This document shows, piece after piece, positions 8,256-16,165 of a stretch of DNA of 64,000 nt; position 1 is the stretch's first letter, and each line of letters begins with the position of its first letter. Origin of the DNA: JAAYDI01 sp052034005. GTDB taxonomy: Bacteria; Planctomycetota; Planctomycetia; Pirellulales; Pirellulaceae. The position numbers and the translations under genes are program-made. The stretch lies in assembly GCA_052034005.1 (NCBI GenBank), contig JBPOJB010000009.1, forward strand, positions 248,001-312,000, given 5' to 3'. The notes under the pieces are model-generated. The model was not told the DNA's origin, searched no databases, and was given only the letters and a program-made list of their open reading frames with translations.

Positions 8256-11200
8256 ATGCGTATCCGGCATTTCATCTCGGCGGTGTGGGGCGCGGCGCTG
8301 TGGACCATCCTGCTGGCGGCGGCGCCGGGCGCGGGCCCACGGCCGTTCAATGGCCCTTACACGGGCGATCACCTGAATCGCGTGGCTTTTCCGATCGGAG
8401 GCCTGGGGGCCGGCATGTTCTGCCTGGAGGGGACCGGGGCCGTCTCGCACATGTCGGTGCGACACCAGATGGAGTTCTTCAACGAGCCGACCGTGTTCGC
8501 GGCCGTGTGCGTGCTGGATGGCGTGCCGGACGCGCCGCTCGCCCGGGTGCTGGAAGGCCCGATTCCCGATTGGAAGTACTTCGGCGCGGCCGGGACGGGC
8601 AACGGCGGGACCGGGACGACCTACGGGTTCCCGCGGTTCCGCGACGCGGAATTCTCTATGCGGTTCCCATTCGCCACGATCCGGCTGCGCGACCAGGCGG
8701 TGCCGTTGGAGGTGACGATCACCGGCTGGAGCCCCTTCACGCCGCCCGATCCGGACCCGTCGAGCCTGCCGGTCGGCGCGTTGGAGTACTGCTTCCGCAA
8801 TGGGTCGAACCAGCGCGTGCGCGCGGTCTTCTCGTTCAACGCGCGGAATTTCATGGCGGCCGACGGGCAGGTGGGCAACGCGTCGATCGGGCATCTCGAC
8901 GGCGGCTTCGTGCTCTACAGCGGCAAGGGTCCCGAGCGGGATCAGCAGGGCGCGTTTGCGCTGTTCGTGCCGGACGAGGAGCCGATCGTCGACCACTGCT
9001 GGTTCCGCGGCGGGTGGTGGGATGCGCTGACCTTGGCCTGGCATAACGTCGCGCAGGGCACGCCGGTCGACAATCCGCCCGTCGAGGCCGGCGCCCCGGG
9101 CGCATCGCTGGCGGTCCCGCTTGAGTTGGCGCCGGGCCAGGAGAAAACGGTGCGCCTGCTGACCAGCTGGTATGTGCCGGCCTCGAGGCTCCGGTTTGGC
9201 ACCCGCACGGGCGGCCCGGCCTTCCGCGCCGCGCCGTCGCGCGGCACGGCCCGCAACGGCCAGCAGCCGGTGACCGGCTTCCTCGGCCGCGGGCTGGTCA
9301 ACACGTTCGACCCGGACGGTGATGATTCGCAAGGCACGTTGACCTCGCCTCGTTTCCAGGTCGGCACGCGGTATCTGCATTTCCTGGTCGGTGGCGGCAA
9401 CAGCCCGCAGACCTGCGTGAATCTGGTGATCGATGGCCAGACGGTGCAGACGGCCACGGGCCGGGGAACGGAGCGGCTGGAGTGGACGTCGTTCGACCTG
9501 GCGGCATACCAGGGCCAGGCGGCGCAGATTGAGATCGTCGACCGGGCCAAGGGGTCCTGGGGGCATATCCTGGCAGACCATTTCGTGCTGAGCGATGAAC
9601 CGCTCGAGGCGTTGGTGGTCGGCGAGCAGCGTACGCTGGTGAGCGATCCGCGGCGCGTGACGGTATTCCAGGACTTCGAGGGGGATGACTACGGGGACTG
9701 GACCGCGGATCCACCGGCCTGTGCCTGTGCGTGTTCATCGGGCCAGTGCGCGATTCCCGACACCTACACGCCGTGGTATGCGACGCAATTCCCGGACGTT
9801 GCGGCGGTGTCGCAGCGCTGGCGTGCGGACTACGACAAGCTCCGCGCGGAGAGCGCGTCGTTCCGTGACGCGTTCTACGATTCGACGTTGCCGCCCGAGG
9901 TGCTCGAGGCGGTGGCAGCCAATCTGACGATCCTCAAGTCGCCGACGATCCTGAGGCAGCAGGATGGGCGGCTCTGGTGCTTCGAGGGCTGTAGCGACAA
10001 CAGCGGCTGTTGCCCGGGATCCTGCACCCACGTGTGGAATTACGCCCAGGCGATCTGCCACTTGTTCCCGGCCATGGAGCGGACGCTGCGTCAAACGGAG
10101 TACCACGAATCGCAGGACGAGCAGGGCCGCCAGGCCTTCCGGGCCAATCTGCCGATTGCCAAGGGGGGCGGCATGTTCGACGCCGCCGACGGCCAGCTGG
10201 GCGGCATCATGAAGGCCTATCGCGAATGGCACATCTCGGGCGACCCGCAGTGGCTCGCCGCGTACTGGCCGCTGATCAAACTCAGCATGGACTACATGAT
10301 CGCGAAATACGACCCGCGCCATACGGGCCTGCTGGAGGAGGACCATCACAACACGTACGACATCAACTACTTCGGACCGGACGGGCATTGCGGCAGCTTC
10401 TACCTGGGCGCGCTGCAAGCGATGATCGAGATGGGGACCGTCGCCGGCGCGGATGTGGACCTCTACCGCGAACTGCTCAGCAAGGGCAAGGCCCGCATGG
10501 TGTCCGAGCTGTACAACGGCGAGTATTTCATCCAGATCGTGATGAAGGAGGGGCTCGACCACAACTTCGTGCCGATCAACCCGGCTGACCAGAGCGCGGG
10601 CTATCGGCAGGTGGCGCGCCGGGTGAACGAGCAGGGGCCGAAGTACCAGTATGGCACGGGGTGCCTCTCGGACGGCGTGCTGGGCCTGTGGATGGCCGCC
10701 GTGTGCGGGATCGACGCGGAGATCCTCCCGGCCGCCCAGGTGCGCAGCCACCTGCTGGCCGTGTACAAGTACAACCTCAAACGGGACCTGTCGACCCACG
10801 CCAACCCGCAACGGCCCACGTTCGCCATGGGTGACGACGGCGGCCTGCTGCTGTGCTCCTGGCCGCGCGGCGGCAAGCCGCTGCTGCCGTTCGTCTACAG
10901 CGATGAAGTGTGGACGGGCATCGAGTACCAGGTCGCGGCCCATCTGTGCCTGCTGGGCTGCGTCGACGAAGGGCTGGACATCGTGCGGGTGTGCCGGCTG
11001 CGGTACGACGGAGTGCGGCGCAACCCGTTCAATGAGTACGAGTGCGGCCACTGGTACGCGCGAGCCATGTCCAGTTATGCACTGCTCCAGGGCTTGACCG
11101 GCGCGCGCTATGACGCCGTGAGCAAGACGCTGTACGTCCGCTCCCAGGTGGGCGACTTCCGCAGTTTCCTGTGTACGGCCGGCGGATACGGCACCGTCGA

Positions 11201-11282
11201 ACTGCGTGGCGGCGAAGCGACCCTGCAGGTGCGCAGCGGGACCATCGATGTCGACAAGATCGTTGTCCAACCAGCACGATGA
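8256..11282 (+). CDS. GH116 (GBA2/DUF608-type) beta-glycosidase with inserted module
   Basis: The protein has 1008 residues from the ATG at 8256 (RBS GAGGAGGA) with a signal peptide of about 27 residues. The GH116 N-terminal domain runs from FPIGGLGAGMFCLEG to TSWYVPASRLRF (about 40-305). The catalytic (alpha/alpha)6 domain starts at YTPWYATQFPD (about residue 504) and contains CTHVWNYAQAICHLFP, LLEEDHHNTYDINYFGP and AMGDDGGLLLCSWPRG. A Glu in LLEEDHHNTYD is the candidate nucleophile. Between the domains lies an extra segment of roughly 190 residues holding a beta-rich module (RYLHFLVGGG, IEIVDRAKGSWGHILADH) of the type seen beside GH32 enzymes, then a Cys-rich stretch CACACSSGQC. The enzyme should cleave beta-glucosides or related conjugates outside the cytoplasm. 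Confidence 0.85.
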   Translation: MRIRHFISAVWGAALWTILLAAAPGAGPRPFNGPYTGDHLNRVAFPIGGLGAGMFCLEGTGAVSHMSVRHQMEFFNEPTVFAAVCVLDGVPDAPLARVLEGPIPDWKYFGAAGTGNGGTGTTYGFPRFRDAEFSMRFPFATIRLRDQAVPLEVTITGWSPFTPPDPDPSSLPVGALEYCFRNGSNQRVRAVFSFNARNFMAADGQVGNASIGHLDGGFVLYSGKGPERDQQGAFALFVPDEEPIVDHCWFRGGWWDALTLAWHNVAQGTPVDNPPVEAGAPGASLAVPLELAPGQEKTVRLLTSWYVPASRLRFGTRTGGPAFRAAPSRGTARNGQQPVTGFLGRGLVNTFDPDGDDSQGTLTSPRFQVGTRYLHFLVGGGNSPQTCVNLVIDGQTVQTATGRGTERLEWTSFDLAAYQGQAAQIEIVDRAKGSWGHILADHFVLSDEPLEALVVGEQRTLVSDPRRVTVFQDFEGDDYGDWTADPPACACACSSGQCAIPDTYTPWYATQFPDVAAVSQRWRADYDKLRAESASFRDAFYDSTLPPEVLEAVAANLTILKSPTILRQQDGRLWCFEGCSDNSGCCPGSCTHVWNYAQAICHLFPAMERTLRQTEYHESQDEQGRQAFRANLPIAKGGGMFDAADGQLGGIMKAYREWHISGDPQWLAAYWPLIKLSMDYMIAKYDPRHTGLLEEDHHNTYDINYFGPDGHCGSFYLGALQAMIEMGTVAGADVDLYRELLSKGKARMVSELYNGEYFIQIVMKEGLDHNFVPINPADQSAGYRQVARRVNEQGPKYQYGTGCLSDGVLGLWMAAVCGIDAEILPAAQVRSHLLAVYKYNLKRDLSTHANPQRPTFAMGDDGGLLLCSWPRGGKPLLPFVYSDEVWTGIEYQVAAHLCLLGCVDEGLDIVRVCRLRYDGVRRNPFNEYECGHWYARAMSSYALLQGLTGARYDAVSKTLYVRSQVGDFRSFLCTAGGYGTVELRGGEATLQVRSGTIDVDKIVVQPAR

Positions 11283-11494
11283 CAGGTTGCAGGATGGGGT
11301 GCGCCCGCCGCCGCTCCAATACCGTCCGGCGACCTGCACGGGGCGCCGCCCGAGGGCATTCCCGGCAGATTGGGACTTGGGGGAACCTGCGTTTCTGGTA
11401 ACCTCATGACGGGCCGAGTCGCACCCGGAAGGATCGGCGGAGGAAGGCGGTGGGCAGAAACGTGCGTGGTCAGCCGCCCAGCGGAGAAGAACGG

Positions 11495-12379
11495 ATGGTC
11501 TTTCAAGCGGGCACGCTCCTGGAACGCGTCCGGGCCACGTCCGCCGCTGCGCTGCGCTCCAACGCGCTGGAGCCGATCGAGACATCGTCCGATTACCTGG
11601 AGGATCGGGGCATTCGGTTCCTGGTCCGCGTGGTTTCCAGTCTGCGTCACAAGCCGCACTTCATGCAGGACCGGGATCCGTTTCTCCCCTACGAGGACGC
11701 GCTGTTCGTGGCGGACGCCTCCGATACACACGCCTGCATCCTCAACAAGTACAATGTGGTGGATCTGCACCTGCTGATCGTGACGCGCCGGTTCGAGCAC
11801 CAGGAGTCGCTGGTGAGCATCGACGATTTCCGCGCGCTGGCGCGGTGCCTTCGGGAATATGATTCCCTGGGTTTCTACAATTCGGGGCCCATGTCGGGTG
11901 CGAGCCAGTCTCACAAGCACCTGCAGCTCGTCCCGCTGCCGCTCTCGGGCCAGGGCGCGCCGCACGCGATTCCCGTCGAGCCGCTGCTCGGCGCGGCCGG
12001 ATCGCCCCGGGGCCAGATCGTGGAATCGCGACACCTGCCGTTTGCCCATTCGGTGGTGTTCTGGGACCCGGCCGAGGCGTCGGCCGAGGGCGACGACCTG
12101 GCCCGGACATGGTCGGCATGCTATGAGCGGATGCTCCGCCGCCACGGGCTCGGGCCGCCCGCGCGACGCGGGCAGCGCATGCCGGGATCGTACAACCTGC
12201 TGGTCACGCGGCGCTGGATGCTCCTGGTGCCGCGGGTGCGCGAGTGTTTCCAATCGATCTCGTTCAACTCGCTGGCCTTCGCCGGGGCGCTGCTGGTCCA
12301 GGATCCGGCGCAACTGGAGCAACTGCGCGCAGCCGGCCCGTTCGCGGCGCTCGAGTCGGTTGCCGCCGCGCGGCGCTGA
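11495..12379 (+). CDS. ATP adenylyltransferase / Ap4A phosphorylase-like HIT-superfamily protein
   Basis: The protein has 294 residues. The ATG at 11495 has GGAGAAG upstream and is preferred to an earlier in-frame start. An N-terminal region contains HKPHFMQDRDPFLPYEDALFV and ILNKYNVVDLHLLIVTR, as in APA1/APA2-type enzymes. The HIT-like motif SQSHKHLQLVPLP lies near residue 145, with the catalytic His in HKHLQLV. The C-terminal PGSYNLLVTRRWMLLVPR is also typical. Such enzymes convert diadenosine tetraphosphate and phosphate to ATP and ADP in the cytoplasm. The neighbours on both sides encode exported proteins, so it is probably its own transcription unit or fortuitously placed. Confidence 0.85.
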   Translation: MVFQAGTLLERVRATSAAALRSNALEPIETSSDYLEDRGIRFLVRVVSSLRHKPHFMQDRDPFLPYEDALFVADASDTHACILNKYNVVDLHLLIVTRRFEHQESLVSIDDFRALARCLREYDSLGFYNSGPMSGASQSHKHLQLVPLPLSGQGAPHAIPVEPLLGAAGSPRGQIVESRHLPFAHSVVFWDPAEASAEGDDLARTWSACYERMLRRHGLGPPARRGQRMPGSYNLLVTRRWMLLVPRVRECFQSISFNSLAFAGALLVQDPAQLEQLRAAGPFAALESVAAARR

Positions 12380-12474
12380 GAGTGTACTGGAGTGTCGGGC
12401 GGCCATGGTCTCTAATGGAGCCATGGCCGTGTGGTGCGGCGCGACGTCACTCGATCCCGATGGAGGCGATTCTC

Positions 12475-13848
12475 ATGTCCTCAGAGACCCCTACCGTTTC
12501 ACGACGCCGGTTTCTTCAGACGACCGCGGGCGCCGGCGCCGTCGGCCTGGCGGCACCCTATTTCGTCCCGGCCCGGGCGCTGGCAGGGCCCGGACGCGTG
12601 GGCGCCAATGACCGGCTGCAGATCGGCCTGATCGGCGCGGGCGGCATGGGGCTGGGGAATCTCGCCAACTGCGCGCAGTACCCGGACGTGGCGGTGACCG
12701 CCATTTGCGACGTCTGGAAGGCGCGCCGCGATGCTGCGTGCGGCCAGTACCCCACGGCCCGGCCGTACGGGGATTACCGCGACCTGCTGGCACAACGCGA
12801 CGTGGATGCCGTGATCATCGCCACGCCGCCGCACTGGCACTGCCTGATGGCCGTCGAGGCGTGCGCGGCCGGGAAGGACATCTACCTCCAGAAACCCATG
12901 TCGCTGCACGTGGCCGAGACGCTGGCGATCCGGGAGGCGGTCAGGCGGCACCAGCGGATCAGCCAGATCGGCACGCAGATCCATGCCGGTGACAACTATC
13001 GGCGGGTGGTCGAGCGGATCCGCAGCGGTCAACTCGGACCGATCAGCGTGGTCCGCACGTTCAACGTGATGAACCAAGGCCCGGAGGGGATCGGCAATCC
13101 GCCGCCGACGGACCCGCCAGCCGACTTGGATTGGCAGCTGTGGGTCGGGCCGGCGCCGATGTGCCCCTACAATCCGCTGATCACCCAGGACGCCTACCAG
13201 AACTGCTCGTTCATGCAGTTCAGCGGCGGTTGGACGCCGGGCATGGCCCCGCATATCGTGGACCTGCCCTTCTGGGCGCTCGAACTCGATGCGCCGCTCC
13301 GCACGAGCTGCACCGGCGGACGCCATATCATTCGCGACGCGGGCGACGCGCCGGACGTGCAAGAGGCGATCTGGCAGTTCCCGACGCTTACGATGACCTG
13401 GTCGATGAGCGTGGTCAACAGCTTCGGGTTCGACTTCGGGCGCGGCACGCCGGCCCGGCGACTGGGCATCTACTTCCACGGCGTCAACGGCACGTTGTAT
13501 GCCGACTACGGCATGCACGAGGTCGTACCTGAAGGGGACCGGCTGACGGATCTGCAGCCCCCGCCGCCGTCGCTGCCGCCGTCGCCCGGCCATGAGCGCG
13601 AATGGCTGGACTGCCTCCGCACGCGCCGGCAACCGAGTTGCTGCGTGGACTACCACGCCAAGATCGATCTGGCCCTGAACCTGGCCAACCTGTCGTGGCG
13701 GCTGGGACGCGATGTCCGCTGGGACCCGGCCGCCGGCGCCCTGGTGGGGGATGCGGAAGCCGCTCGGCTGGCGCAGCCGGAATACCGTGAGCCCTGGCAG
13801 TTCCCTGCGGACTACCTGACCGGGCCGTTAGTACGGGAGAAAAACTGA
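12475..13848 (+). CDS. Gfo/Idh/MocA family oxidoreductase, Tat-exported (second copy)
   Basis: The protein has 457 residues from the ATG at 12475, preceded by GGAGGCG; an ATG at 12460 is a weaker alternative. It has a Tat signal (SRRRFLQTTAGAG), the Rossmann motif LIGAGGMGLGNL near residue 50, DVDAVIIATPPHWHCLMAV near 112 and a QKP variant of the usual EKP motif (DIYLQKPMSLHV). The WDLW-type signature appears as LDWQLWVGPAP. It differs clearly from the copy at 3152, so it is not a recent duplication. Its stop codon overlaps the start of the DJ-1-like gene (TGATG), indicating translational coupling and a shared exported pathway. Confidence 0.9.
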   Translation: MSSETPTVSRRRFLQTTAGAGAVGLAAPYFVPARALAGPGRVGANDRLQIGLIGAGGMGLGNLANCAQYPDVAVTAICDVWKARRDAACGQYPTARPYGDYRDLLAQRDVDAVIIATPPHWHCLMAVEACAAGKDIYLQKPMSLHVAETLAIREAVRRHQRISQIGTQIHAGDNYRRVVERIRSGQLGPISVVRTFNVMNQGPEGIGNPPPTDPPADLDWQLWVGPAPMCPYNPLITQDAYQNCSFMQFSGGWTPGMAPHIVDLPFWALELDAPLRTSCTGGRHIIRDAGDAPDVQEAIWQFPTLTMTWSMSVVNSFGFDFGRGTPARRLGIYFHGVNGTLYADYGMHEVVPEGDRLTDLQPPPPSLPPSPGHEREWLDCLRTRRQPSCCVDYHAKIDLALNLANLSWRLGRDVRWDPAAGALVGDAEAARLAQPEYREPWQFPADYLTGPLVREKN

Positions 13849-14519
13849 TGACCGACGATGCATTGAAGCGGCGTACCATGCTGGGCATGCTGGCCGGCGC
13901 GCCGGCCGCAGCGGCGATCAGCGCGGTCGGCACGGCCGACGACAGACCGGGCGCCGGCCGGATCCTCATGCCGATCGGCGACGCGACCGAGGCGATGGAC
14001 ACCTGGTACCCGTTCTTCCGGCTGCAGGAGGCGGGTTACGAGGTCGTCGTGGCGGGCCCGGAGGCGCGCAAATACCACATGGTGTTACACGAGATCCCGC
14101 CGGCCAGCGCGATCCCCTGGGATATTACCGAGGAGCGGCCGGGCTACCACATTCAAGCCTCCATCGCTTTCCGCGACGTGAAACCCGAGGAATATGTGGG
14201 CCTGGTCGTGTCCGGGGGCCGCGCGCCCGAATACCTCCGCTACGACCAGGACCTGTTGCGGATCACACGCCACTTCTTCGAGACCCAGAAGCCGGTGGCC
14301 GCGCTCTGCCATGGGATCGAGATCATCAGTGCGGCGGGCGTCATCCGCGGACGCACCGTGACGACCGTGCCGAAGTGTGCGTTGGACGCCGAACAAGGCG
14401 GTGCGAAGTACGTCGACCAGCCGGCAGTGGTCGACGGCAACCTGGTGACTGCGCGCGGTTGGCAGGATCACGCCCCGTTCATGCGCGAGTTCATGAAAAT
14501 GCTTCAGAACGTGAAATAG
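13848..14519 (+). CDS. DJ-1/PfpI family protein with Tat-like signal
   Basis: The protein has 223 residues. Its ATG overlaps the preceding TGA by one base. The N-terminus (LKRRTMLGMLAGAPAAAA) is a twin-arginine-like signal, so it is probably exported together with the oxidoreductase before it. The DJ-1/PfpI core runs from GRILMPIGDATEAMDTWYPF through VGLVVSGGRAPEYLRYD to VAALCHGIEIISAAGVIRGR. The nucleophile elbow ALCHG places the catalytic Cys near residue 148, and a Glu in DATEAMD is the probable partner. Family members act as deglycases, glyoxalases or proteases; activity here is undetermined. A two-tier hairpin (14528-14585) follows the stop. Confidence 0.85.
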   Translation: MTDDALKRRTMLGMLAGAPAAAAISAVGTADDRPGAGRILMPIGDATEAMDTWYPFFRLQEAGYEVVVAGPEARKYHMVLHEIPPASAIPWDITEERPGYHIQASIAFRDVKPEEYVGLVVSGGRAPEYLRYDQDLLRITRHFFETQKPVAALCHGIEIISAAGVIRGRTVTTVPKCALDAEQGGAKYVDQPAVVDGNLVTARGWQDHAPFMREFMKMLQNVK

Positions 14520-14527
14520 GCTGCCCG

Positions 14528-14585
14528 CCTGCCACGCCTGGCCTCGGCGCGCCGCCCGCCTGCGCGGCAGCCGAGGGTTGGCAGG
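14528..14585 (+). terminator. Two-tier hairpin after the DJ-1 gene
   Basis: Outer arms CCTGCCA (14528-14534)/TGGCAGG (14579-14585) and inner arms CCTCGGC (14542-14548)/GCCGAGG (14570-14576) nest, 8 nt after the stop codon. There is no U-tract. The right outer arm overlaps the -35 element of the next candidate promoter. Confidence 0.4.
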
Positions 14586-14605
14586 CTGGACCAGGGCACT
14601 AGAAT
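14578..14605 (+). promoter_or_regulatory. Candidate sigma70-type promoter for the thioredoxin-fold gene
   Basis: TTGGCA (14578-14583) and TAGAAT (14600-14605) are separated by 16 nt and each differs from consensus at one base. The -10 ends 70 nt before the chosen start codon at 14675. A perfect palindrome begins 11 nt downstream of the -10. Confidence 0.45.
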
Positions 14606-14615
14606 AGCACGAGGT

Positions 14616-14638
14616 CGGATCCGGCGTCGCCGGATCCG
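14616..14638. promoter_or_regulatory. Perfect 23-nt palindrome, candidate operator
   Basis: CGGATCCGGCG (14616-14626) and CGCCGGATCCG (14628-14638) are perfect inverted repeats around a single central T. The one-base centre disfavours a hairpin and favours a protein-binding dyad. It overlaps the expected transcription start of the candidate promoter at 14578-14605. Confidence 0.4.
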
Positions 14639-14674
14639 TTGACAACCATCCCATTTGTCGAGAGTGTGCGGACC

Positions 14675-15277
14675 ATGGTCAAGACTGCAAGCACGATGCT
14701 GCCGTTAGGCTCGGAGGCACCGGATTTTTCGTTGCCGAATGTGGACGGGAAGACCGTGTCGCTCAGCGATTTCCGCGAGGCGCCGGCGCTGCTGGTCGTG
14801 TTCATGTGCAACCATTGCCCGTTCGTCAAACACATTGCCGCGGAACTGGCGCGTCTGGGCCGCGACTACCAGGCGCGCGGCGTGGCGATGGTCGGGATCA
14901 ACTCCAATGACGCGTCCCAGTATCCCGAGGACTCGCCGCGGGAGATGCAGCGCGAGGCGCAGGAGCGCGGCTACACGTTCCCCTACCTGTACGACGGGGA
15001 TCGGCAGACGGTCGCCCACGCCTACCGCGCGGCATGCACCCCGGACTTCTTCCTGTTCGATCGGGCGCGCAAGCTGGTCTATCGCGGGCAATTCGACGCG
15101 AGCCGACCGGGCAACGGCATCCCGGTGACTGGTCAGGACCTGCGTGCCGCGCTCGACCTGCTGCTCTCAGGCCAGCCGGTCCCGGTGGACCAGCGGCCGA
15201 GCATCGGTTGCAATATCAAGTGGAAAGCGGGCCAGGAACCGGACTACTTCGACCCTCAGGGGACCACCCACACCTGA
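14675..15277 (+). CDS. Thioredoxin-fold (AhpC/TSA-like) redox protein
   Basis: The protein has 200 residues from the ATG at 14675; the upstream TTG at 14639 adds residues without family character. The fold is marked by LGSEAPDFSLPNVDGKTVSL and LLVVFMCNHCPFVKHI near residues 40-55, giving a CNHC (CxxC) redox site. YPEDSPREMQREAQERGYTFPYLYD and CTPDFFLFD complete the family pattern for cytoplasmic thioredoxin-family peroxiredoxin-like proteins. It is expected to reduce peroxides or disulfides. The gene ends 2 nt from the end of the convergent gene that follows, so no terminator separates them. Confidence 0.85.
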   Translation: MVKTASTMLPLGSEAPDFSLPNVDGKTVSLSDFREAPALLVVFMCNHCPFVKHIAAELARLGRDYQARGVAMVGINSNDASQYPEDSPREMQREAQERGYTFPYLYDGDRQTVAHAYRAACTPDFFLFDRARKLVYRGQFDASRPGNGIPVTGQDLRAALDLLLSGQPVPVDQRPSIGCNIKWKAGQEPDYFDPQGTTHT

Positions 15278-15279
15278 CC

Positions 15280-15708
15280 TCACGCCGACGGCTCGACCGC
15301 CGCGCGACGGCGCAGGTTGATCTTCGGGAACGACCGCCGCTGCTCCTTGGGCAAGTACTTCTGTTCGATGTTCTCCGGGTCGTGCTGCGTCCAGGATTCG
15401 CGGATCGTCGCCGCCTGGACGCGCCGCATGACCGATCCGTCGCGCCACATGGCCATGTAGGTGCCCGTGACGTGGTTCCGCCGCGGCATCTGCAAAGGGC
15501 TTTTCAGGAGACACCAGTCGCGCACGTCGTAGTGGCTCTTGGTCGGACACCAGTCGTAAAACACCAGCTGATCGAACATCAACTGCCCCTTCTCGTCGTA
15601 GCAGTGATTGATCTCGATCAGGTCCACGCGATGGGTGACGACATCCGAGTCCGATGCCGATCCGGCTGTGATCAGGCAAGCAGCCGCGATGGCGGCTAGG
15701 GTCGCCAT
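15280..15708 (-). CDS. Small exported protein of unknown function
   Basis: The protein has 142 residues. The ATG at 15706-15708 has GAGGAGGAG immediately upstream and opens a short signal peptide (MATLAAIAAACLITAGSAS). The mature sequence contains VDLIEINHCYDEKGQLMFDQ, QLVFYDWCPTKSHYDVRDWC and NHVTGTYMAMWRDGSVMRRV. Three cysteines and several tryptophans suggest a small folded domain in the periplasm. I do not recognise a named family. It ends in a basic stretch (RRSFPKINLRRRA). Confidence 0.65.
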   Translation of the reverse strand: MATLAAIAAACLITAGSASDSDVVTHRVDLIEINHCYDEKGQLMFDQLVFYDWCPTKSHYDVRDWCLLKSPLQMPRRNHVTGTYMAMWRDGSVMRRVQAATIRESWTQHDPENIEQKYLPKEQRRSFPKINLRRRAAVEPSA

Positions 15709-16056
15709 GATGCTCCTCCTCGCGTACGCCGGGTTGAGTGAGTCTGCGACAGGCCGGACGAGGCGGCCGTCGCACATCCAGATCGGGTCGCCGCGGCCGG
15801 GTCGATCGGGTCCACTTGAGCCTTGTACCCGTTTTGCGGGTTGGGCAGAAGAGAAACTGGGTGGTGTGCGATGAAGCGACAGACTGGATGGGCTGCGCAG
15901 GCCGCCGCGCGCTGGGTCCGGCCGCAGGGCGCGATGCGAGGCTGCGGGCGGCCGTCCGGGTGGGGTCGATTCGGATCCGGCCGCCGTACGTTGTGGGGCC
16001 CGCGCGGTCGTCGTCGTCCGGGGCGCAGTCCGCGGGTCACGGTCCTCCTCGTCGGC
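15709..16056. other. Long upstream region without a recognisable gene
   Basis: Between the small exported gene and the promoter of nadE I see no coding frame with family character. A weak hairpin ACCCG (15827-15831)/CGGGT (15837-15841) is the only structure noticed. The segment is G+C-rich up to the A+T-rich promoter at its right end. Confidence 0.5.
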
Positions 16057-16085
16057 TTGACAGCCGGCCTCTAAGTGTTTTATAC
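16057..16085 (+). promoter_or_regulatory. Near-consensus sigma70 promoter of the nadE-nrtR unit
   Basis: TTGACA (16057-16062) matches the -35 consensus exactly. TTATAC (16080-16085) follows after 17 nt, and the alternative TATACA after 18. Transcription would start near 16092, about 75 nt before the nadE ATG. This is the clearest promoter in the window. Confidence 0.7.
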
Positions 16086-16099
16086 ACACTAACGTAGTG
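16072..16099. promoter_or_regulatory. Two overlapping dyads over the nadE promoter, candidate NrtR operator
   Basis: AGTGT (16074-16078) and ACACT (16086-16090) flank and overlap the -10 element. CACTA (16087-16091) and TAGTG (16095-16099) form a second dyad over the expected start site. Binding here would block RNA polymerase. Because the operon's second gene encodes an NrtR-type repressor, autoregulation is the simplest reading. Confidence 0.45.
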
Positions 16100-16165
16100 G
16101 GGCGAGGGCGGGCGCACGCGCGGAGCTGCGGTGGTGTACGGGCGGCGCACGAGGGGGAGGACGCG

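Noticed and set aside
16090..16099. TAACGTAGTG shared with the minus strand near 29257-29266
   Set aside because: A ten-base match is within chance for both strands of a 64-kb window, and its position relative to the two start codons differs.
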